A stretch of DNA of 64,000 nt from Chloroflexota bacterium (GTDB lineage: Bacteria; Chloroflexota; Anaerolineae; Anaerolineales; Villigracilaceae): contig JACRBJ010000006.1 in assembly GCA_016234555.1 (NCBI GenBank), forward strand, positions 99,828 to 163,827, written 5' to 3'. This document shows, one piece after another, positions 59,013 through 64,000 of this stretch. The notes under the pieces are model-generated. The model saw nothing but the letters and a program-made list of their open reading frames with translations, was not told the DNA's origin and did no database searches. Both the position numbers and the translations under genes were made by a program. Numbering within the stretch: position 1 is the stretch's first letter; each line of letters starts with the position of its first letter.

Positions 59013-59912
59013 ATGTCCAAGGTCACGACTCTCGCCGAAGCGGTTTCAACCATTCCCGATGGAGCCCATGTGGCTCTTCCTGGCTTCGCGACCGCCCGAT
59101 GTGCAATGGCTTTTGCTCATGAGGTAATTCGTCAGGGAAAGAAAAAGTTGACGGTTTCGCAGTGTGTGGGTGCAATTGATGCGGACATCCTGGTTGGAGC
59201 CGGGGCGGTGGAGCGTATCATCTACGGCGGTGGTTCGCGTGGTCGGTCGGGACAGCATCAATGCCTCAACCGCGCCATTGAAGCCGGGACTCTGGCACGA
59301 GAGGAATTAAGCAGCCTCTCGATGACCTTCCGCTACCTCGCCGGAGCATTGGGTCTGCCATTTATCCCGATCCGTTCCCTTGTAGGTTCAGACATTCTCA
59401 AGGAATTGCAGGAAGTAAATCCGCCTGTTGCCGGCAGCCTAAAGGATCCCTTCACCGGAGAAGATTGGCTGGTACTCAAACCACTTATCCCAGATGTGAC
59501 CATCGCTCTGGTGCAAGTTGCGGATGAAGAGGGGAACGCGTGGCTTCTGGGACCACGTTGGGATAACGAGGAACAGATCAAGGCGGCCAAACAAACGATC
59601 GTCATTACGGAACGTTTGGTTTCCACTGAAATGATCCGGCGTGAACCTGACCGAACACGAGTTCCTGGTTTCCGCGTTTCGCAAGTTGTTCACCTCCCAT
59701 TCTCCGCTCACCCATCCTCCGTATACCAGGCATACGATTTTGACAAAGAGCATATCAAAATATATGCGGAGGCATCCAAAACTCCGCAGGGTCTTAAAGA
59801 ATATCTCGATAAATATGTATACGGAGTCAAGGACCATTTGGAATACCTGGAACTGGTAGGTGGTATAAAACGCCTCACTGAACTGCTGGCTGACCCGGCC
59901 CTGGGGTATTGA
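59013..59912 (+). CDS. CoA-transferase subunit alpha (GctA-like)
   Basis: A 299-residue alpha subunit of a family I CoA-transferase, glutaconate-type. Seen: GAHVALPGFATARCAMAFAHEVIRQG at the N-terminus, then GAGAVERIIYGGGSRGRSG and the later TIVITERLVSTEMIRREPDRT. It moves CoA between two carboxylic acids together with the beta subunit encoded 18 nt downstream. The substrate is not evident. RBS AGGAG before the ATG. Confidence 0.9.
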   Translation: MSKVTTLAEAVSTIPDGAHVALPGFATARCAMAFAHEVIRQGKKKLTVSQCVGAIDADILVGAGAVERIIYGGGSRGRSGQHQCLNRAIEAGTLAREELSSLSMTFRYLAGALGLPFIPIRSLVGSDILKELQEVNPPVAGSLKDPFTGEDWLVLKPLIPDVTIALVQVADEEGNAWLLGPRWDNEEQIKAAKQTIVITERLVSTEMIRREPDRTRVPGFRVSQVVHLPFSAHPSSVYQAYDFDKEHIKIYAEASKTPQGLKEYLDKYVYGVKDHLEYLELVGGIKRLTELLADPALGY

Positions 59913-59930
59913 TGTTCAAAGGAGATGACA

Positions 59931-60707
59931 ATGACAACTGAACTTGAATATACCCCCTTTGAACTGATGGCAGCGGCAGGAGCCCGCGAATTGAAAGATG
60001 GCGAGATCGTGGGCGTTGGACTAGGATTACCCGTGGTATCGGCTTTTCTTGCCAAACGCACCCATGCTCCGAACATCACGATCATGTTCGAGCTGGGAGT
60101 GGTTGACCCGGAACCACTCGAAATAGGAGTGGACGGTCTTTCCGACCCCAGGCTTTGGTATCGTGCCAAAATCCACACCAGTTTTGCTGACATGCTGGGA
60201 TCGGTCCTGCACAAGGGACTGGTGGATGTGGGTTTCCTCGGCGCTTTGGAAATCGATGCCTACGGAAATTTGAACACCACCCTGCTTGGCGACCCCAAGG
60301 GAAAGTTCCGCCGCTTTACCGGCAGTGGAGGCGGCAATGACATTGCATCCAGCGCCCAACGCGTCGTTGTGACAATCCGCCATGAGCCGCGGAAACTTAA
60401 TGAAGCGGTGGCTTTCATGACCAGCCCGGGATATCTTCACGGAGGTGATGAACGCGGGAAACTGGGATTAGTGGGGGGACCCGCCCGTTTGATCACCGAT
60501 AAGGCAGTCTTCGGTTATGACCCGCAGAACAAGAGAATGCGCCTCGAATCGATCCATCCCAACACTACACTCGAGGATGTCCTTGCAAACATGAATTTCC
60601 GTCCAATCGTGCCAGACAACGTTCCGTTTACCGAACCGCCTACAGCAGAGCAGGTCAGGTTGATCCGCGAAGAGATTGATCCGGAAAGAGCCTACGCTGG
60701 AAGCTGA
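59931..60707 (+). CDS. CoA-transferase subunit beta (GctB-like)
   Basis: A 258-residue beta subunit of a glutaconate-type CoA-transferase. The motif IGLGxP-like VGVGLGLPVVSAFLAKRTH is present, and Glu in IMFELGVVDPEP is the likely catalytic residue forming the glutamyl-CoA thioester. Further on come GSGGGNDIASSAQRVVVTI and a C-terminal LRLESIHPNTTLEDVLANM-like block. The start at 59931 is preferred because AAAGGAG is then 6 nt away; ATG 59925 abuts that site. Confidence 0.9.
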   Translation: MTTELEYTPFELMAAAGARELKDGEIVGVGLGLPVVSAFLAKRTHAPNITIMFELGVVDPEPLEIGVDGLSDPRLWYRAKIHTSFADMLGSVLHKGLVDVGFLGALEIDAYGNLNTTLLGDPKGKFRRFTGSGGGNDIASSAQRVVVTIRHEPRKLNEAVAFMTSPGYLHGGDERGKLGLVGGPARLITDKAVFGYDPQNKRMRLESIHPNTTLEDVLANMNFRPIVPDNVPFTEPPTAEQVRLIREEIDPERAYAGS

Positions 60708-60746
60708 TTTAGATTAACCCAACCATTTATCCTTAGGAGTAATCCC

Positions 60747-60962
60747 ATGCCATACGTAGTGACTGATGAATGTATTCTATGTGGAGCCTGTGTGGTCGGC
60801 TGTGAAAGCAATGCCATCACCGAAGGTGACACTCAAGCCCATATCGATGTGGCCCTTTGTGTCGAGTGCGGCACCTGTGAACGCAACTGTCCGTCCGAGG
60901 CGATCATTTTCGTCGAGGAAAGTGAGTACGAAGCCAGCCAAAAGGAAAAGACTGCGGAATAG
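60747..60962 (+). CDS. 2[4Fe-4S] ferredoxin
   Basis: A 71-residue bacterial-type ferredoxin with two CxxCxxCxxxC cluster motifs: CILCGACVVGCESNAI (the last Cys followed by Glu where Pro is usual) and CVECGTCERNCPSEAI. It would carry low-potential electrons, perhaps to or from the nitroreductase-family protein. It is the last gene of the operon, 39 nt after the CoA-transferase beta gene and directly before a terminator. RBS AGGAG. Confidence 0.95.
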   Translation: MPYVVTDECILCGACVVGCESNAITEGDTQAHIDVALCVECGTCERNCPSEAIIFVEESEYEASQKEKTAE

Positions 60963-60983
60963 TTCAGTTTACCGGTCATACAT

Positions 60984-61034
60984 AGCCGCGCGTTTTCCCT
61001 GCGAAATCAGGTCAAAAACGCGCGGCTTTTTTTC
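60984..61034 (+). terminator. intrinsic terminator
   Basis: A 13-bp stem (arm AGCCGCGCGTTTT) with an 18-base loop, followed by TTTTTTT. It ends the nitroreductase/CoA-transferase/ferredoxin operon and faces the convergent GNAT gene. Confidence 0.85.
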
Positions 61035-61049
61035 TTTTCCAAAATCCAT

Positions 61050-61898
61050 TCACCCAAGCGACAGGCTTGTCTGAGCGTAGACTTTTTCACGTTGCCCAAG
61101 GACCGTTGTTGACCCTCGTGCCATGTGGCGGTTGGTGCGTACAATCTCAAACCCATGACGCCGCAACAGATTAAGCGCTTCCGACGTTGTCTCTGGCACA
61201 ACTGCCGAAGCCGTCCCCTCAAAATCGAGAGAAAGTGCCGCACACAAAAGCGCTTCCCCATCCTCCGGCTCCGCCATGACCCAGGGTCCGATTCGTCCTG
61301 CCTGGACAAAAAGATACCCTGTTACATGTCCATGCGAATCCTGGGAGAAAAAAGCCCGGTTGGGGTAGGCCCGCAATAAAATGGAGAGCACCCGACTGCG
61401 GTCGGCGCCGAAAATTTTGATATCCACTTCAGTCAGCAGTTTCAGGTCTGAATGTCCAATTTGCCTGACCTGACGGGGAAGTTCCAGGTTTGGCACCCCA
61501 GCCTGCCGTTGGAGAACGAACACCTTTTCCCGAGCCATAAATCCCAGCTTTTCATACATCGGCTGACCCGCCTGACTCGCATCGAGTTGAATCTGGGGGA
61601 GTCCTTTCGCATCCAGCCACTGCAACAGGTGTCGCATCAAGTCAAGCCCAATGCCGTGCCGCTGAAATCGTTGATGAACCCCCATCATCCCGATGTAGGC
61701 AAAGGTTGAGTAAACAGCCGACCCAACCATCCCCATGAGCGTCCCATTTTCATATGCACCGAAATACCCATCCGGCTGTATCTCACGGTACAGGCGCAAG
61801 TCGTTTTCCCAGTGTCCGGAACGTTGAAAGGCTGACGCCAAAACATCGGCAGCGGACTCGAGATCCGCATCCTCCAGAGGATGAATCGAAACAGGCAT
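61050..61898 (-). CDS. GNAT acetyltransferase, tandem domain
   Basis: A 282-residue protein with an N-terminal GNAT domain, residues about 3-130: acetyl-CoA region FAYIGMMGVHQRFQRHGIGLDLMRHLLQWL and QPMYEKLGFMAREKVFVLQ. The C-terminal half, about 150-280, is a second, weaker GNAT-like domain (YPNRAFFSQDSHGHVTGYLFVQAG) as in the GNAT_acetyltran/DUF family pairs. Substrate unknown. It faces the terminator of the ferredoxin operon and is downstream of the esterase gene on the same strand (57 nt). Confidence 0.82.
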   Translation of the reverse strand: MPVSIHPLEDADLESAADVLASAFQRSGHWENDLRLYREIQPDGYFGAYENGTLMGMVGSAVYSTFAYIGMMGVHQRFQRHGIGLDLMRHLLQWLDAKGLPQIQLDASQAGQPMYEKLGFMAREKVFVLQRQAGVPNLELPRQVRQIGHSDLKLLTEVDIKIFGADRSRVLSILLRAYPNRAFFSQDSHGHVTGYLFVQAGRIGPWVMAEPEDGEALLCAALSLDFEGTASAVVPETTSEALNLLRRHGFEIVRTNRHMARGSTTVLGQREKVYAQTSLSLG

Positions 61899-61955
61899 AA
61901 TAAACTCCCAATCGTGGTAGGAATTTTTGGAATTCGATGGGATTGTATCAAATCG

Positions 61956-62858
61956 CTACTTCAAATGCTTGTCAAGGAATGCAATCACCCTGTTCATGTT
62001 TTCATCAGTCTCGAACAGCGGATCGGCATGACCGACGCCTTCGATGAGGTCGAACTCAAAGCGGTCGGGACTGACGTATTTTTGCAATTTTTCGACAAAG
62101 ATCATGGACTGCTGGACCGGCACAAGCGTATCTAGCCGCCCATGTTGAATTAAGATGGGGGGCATGTGCTCGTGAATATAGGTCATCGGGTTTGCAAGCA
62201 CAGTCTTCAGCGGCACATCGGTAATTTTTGCGCCCAAATATTTTGACTCAGGGGAATCAACTTCGTTATGACCGCCCGGTCCGAAACCGTTTTCCTCCAA
62301 TTGGGCATCCATTTTCAGGAAATCCGTTGGGCCGAACATGTCCACCGCTGCCTGCACGTGACATGGATACTCCATGTTGCCGAGACGCGGATCATCGAAT
62401 TCAGTCACGCTGGCGGTCAGGCAGATCATGGCGGCGTAATTTCCGCCCGCCGAACTGCCACAAGCCGCCATTCGATCTGCGTCGAGGTGATAGGTCTTGC
62501 CGTTTGCCCGCAGCCAGCGAATGGATGCTTTGATATCCTGCAAGCCTGCCGGAAAAACCGCCTCGCCACTTAGACGGTAGTTCACACTGACAACCCCATA
62601 CTCATGTGTCAGCGCCTTGAAATACGGTTGGACTTGAATATCGCCTTTGTCGCCGATTTCAAAGGCCCCCCCGTGGATGTGCAGAATCACCGGGAAAGGA
62701 CCGTCGCCTTCATCAGGCAGATAGACATCCAACTTTTGGGTTGGTGAAAGGCTGGCATAGGGCAGATCCAGCCATTTACGGCGGATATGAGACACATCCG
62801 CATTTGGGATTGGGATGGAGGCTTCGTCCATGTGTTCGGGCTTTGACTGTTTTTCCAT
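61956..62858 (-). CDS. alpha/beta-hydrolase esterase, HSL-like
   Basis: A 300-residue cytoplasmic esterase/lipase of the BD-FAE/hormone-sensitive-lipase group. Oxyanion motif LHIHGGAFEIGDKG (HGG), nucleophile elbow AACGSSAGGNYAAMI (Ser about 146), catalytic acid near IQHGRLDTLVPVQQ, and His in EGVGHADPLF. It would hydrolyse small carboxylic esters. It is divergent from the LysR gene 98 nt away, which is its likely regulator. Confidence 0.9.
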   Translation of the reverse strand: MEKQSKPEHMDEASIPIPNADVSHIRRKWLDLPYASLSPTQKLDVYLPDEGDGPFPVILHIHGGAFEIGDKGDIQVQPYFKALTHEYGVVSVNYRLSGEAVFPAGLQDIKASIRWLRANGKTYHLDADRMAACGSSAGGNYAAMICLTASVTEFDDPRLGNMEYPCHVQAAVDMFGPTDFLKMDAQLEENGFGPGGHNEVDSPESKYLGAKITDVPLKTVLANPMTYIHEHMPPILIQHGRLDTLVPVQQSMIFVEKLQKYVSPDRFEFDLIEGVGHADPLFETDENMNRVIAFLDKHLK

Positions 62859-62956
62859 GGCTTTTCTTCTTGCTTCCAGAATATATCATAAATAATGAAA
62901 CAACAATTCATTCTATGATACAATCTATTCCAAAGCGGAATAGTTCAGAGGTAGTT

Positions 62957-63847
62957 ATGGAAATTCGTCAGATACAGTATTTCCTTTCGATTGTGGAAAC
63001 GGGCAGTTTTTCGGCAGCTGCCGATGAACACTATATTTCCCAATCCTCGCTCTCCAAGATGGTTATTGCACTGGAAAAGGAGTTGGGGGTTCCCGTTTTC
63101 GACCGCAGTAAACGCAAAGTATTTCTGACAGAGGCTGGGGAAGCCTTTTTGGGACATGCGCGTAAACTTGATGCAGCCTACAAGTCCATGATGGTCGAGA
63201 TGGACGGTTACAAATCCAATGCGGATTCCTTTTCAATTGCTGCCATTCCCATACTAACCCAGTATGGAATCACAACTTCGATCGCCCAATTCAGGGATTT
63301 GCATCCACACCTCCACTTCCAATTGGAGGAAATCGACGGACTGAACATCCTCCCCGCTTTAGATGAGCACCGTTTCGACATTGCCATCACCCGTCACAAC
63401 TTCCTGAATCATGCCCAATACGACAGTCTGGAAATCTTCAAGGATAAAATGATGGTTGTGGTATCCGCAAACAATCGTTATGCAAAGAGGTTGTCCATCT
63501 CTCTAAAAGAACTCTCCGGCGATAACTTCATAGTCTTTGACAAGGTGACAGAGTTACACAGGCTGATCATGGATGAATGTAAAAAAGCCGGGTTTGAGCC
63601 GACGATTTTCTACTCGAGCCACCGCAAGGTCAGCGTTTTCGGCCTGGTGGGGACAAACATTGGGCTGGCATTGGTGCCGGTAAAAATCTACGAGTACCAC
63701 AAACACCCGGATGTCGTTGCCATTCCGCTGGAGGAGGATATTGACTGCAACATCGTCCTCGCCTGGTTGAAAAACAGAAAACTTCCCCAAGCCGCAAGGA
63801 CCTTTGTGGATTTCATGGAGAAGACGGTGACGGGCAGCCGTCCTTGA
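62957..63847 (+). CDS. LysR-family transcriptional regulator
   Basis: A 296-residue regulator. N-terminal HTH residues 1-60 (MEIRQIQYFLSIVETGSFSA, then AADEHYISQSSLSKMVIALEKELG), then a type-2 periplasmic-binding effector domain about 90-290. The start at 62957 is fixed by the HTH and AGAGGT upstream; a longer frame to 62741 runs through the divergent esterase gene. The gap 62859-62956 should contain its binding site. It usually activates the divergent gene in answer to a small ligand. Confidence 0.95.
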   Translation: MEIRQIQYFLSIVETGSFSAAADEHYISQSSLSKMVIALEKELGVPVFDRSKRKVFLTEAGEAFLGHARKLDAAYKSMMVEMDGYKSNADSFSIAAIPILTQYGITTSIAQFRDLHPHLHFQLEEIDGLNILPALDEHRFDIAITRHNFLNHAQYDSLEIFKDKMMVVVSANNRYAKRLSISLKELSGDNFIVFDKVTELHRLIMDECKKAGFEPTIFYSSHRKVSVFGLVGTNIGLALVPVKIYEYHKHPDVVAIPLEEDIDCNIVLAWLKNRKLPQAARTFVDFMEKTVTGSRP

Positions 63848-63893
63848 TGCATATTCGGTGGGAGTGTCCAAAAGAATGGGCTAAAATAGCATC

Positions 63894-64000
63894 ATGATGA
63901 CATGTCCATATTGCCAAGAAACTACCCGCCAGAATAAAGCGGGAACAACAAATGCAGGTTCGCAACGATATCGTTGCATGCACTGCAATCACAAATACAC
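63894..64000 (+). mobile_element. IS1-type transposase, 5' end only
   Basis: An open frame running off the window. The product begins MMTCPYCQETTRQNKAGTTN and continues with GSQRYRCMHCNHKY. Two CxxC pairs form the zinc ribbon found at the N-terminus of IS1-family (InsA-type) transposases. The bases 63848-63893, including GGTGGGAGTGTCCAAAAG, may hold the left terminal repeat, but its partner lies outside the window. It is truncated by the window edge, not necessarily in the genome. Confidence 0.7.

Noticed and set aside
62741..62956. A longer LysR reading frame beginning at 62741.
   Set aside because: It runs antisense through the esterase gene; the HTH begins exactly at the ATG at 62957, which has a ribosome site.

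Overview
The window looks like the chromosome of a free-living bacterium, most likely of the phylum Chloroflexota, class Anaerolineae. This is judged from gene style: many small lipoproteins, a NarL-type kinase/regulator pair, UxaE and LarA-family sugar-acid enzymes, a regulator fusing sensor, kinase, receiver and AraC domains, and abundant palindromic intergenic repeats. It is an inference from content; no rRNA or marker-gene comparison was possible. No rRNA, tRNA or CRISPR array was recognised.

Region 1 (about 0-17 kb) is a dense envelope/stress cluster, almost entirely on the minus strand: HU-like protein, CBS-pair protein, tiny membrane proteins, lipoproteins, a rhomboid protease, an aspartase/fumarase-family lyase, YtxH, YggT, two GlsB/YeaQ proteins, CsbD, a DUF3267 zincin and DUF3597, plus one plus-strand gene, ftsH. 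Nine copies of one intergenic element occur here, all in one orientation. Eight have a TATAAT-like hexamer exactly 7 nt downstream of a long GC-rich dyad, and eight stand just upstream of a minus-strand gene. I read them as a shared promoter/operator defining a regulon. ftsH sits between the two most similar copies.

Region 2 (17-31.5 kb) holds a NarX/NarL-like two-component pair, an FAD monooxygenase, an ECF sigma factor, membrane proteins with a dihaem cytochrome c, a berberine-bridge-type FAD oxidase divergent from a large HTH-ATPase-TPR regulator, and a plus-strand run of serine hydrolase, CPBP protease and DAPG-hydrolase-like protein.

Region 3 (31.6-56.3 kb) is a complete-looking pectin/galacturonate locus: nineteen minus-strand genes plus a divergent 1176-residue regulator. 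Two ABC permeases and a binding protein import oligogalacturonides. GH4, GH105, GH28 and an esterase trim them. Unsaturated uronate appears to go through an IolB-type isomerase, KduD, KdgK and KDPG aldolase. Galacturonate appears to go through UxaC, UxaE and an SDR to D-mannonate. No mannonate dehydratase is present; instead a LarA-family enzyme, gluconokinase and 6-phosphogluconate dehydrogenase follow, suggesting epimerisation of mannonate to gluconate and entry into the pentose phosphate pathway. The locus is bracketed by two decayed 3' ends of comM (yifB), both on the minus strand.

Region 4 (56.3-64 kb) contains an IclR regulator, a GNAT enzyme, a nitroreductase / unknown / two-subunit CoA-transferase / ferredoxin operon with a clear promoter and terminator, a double-GNAT protein, an esterase divergent from a LysR regulator, and the start of an IS1-type transposase cut by the window edge.
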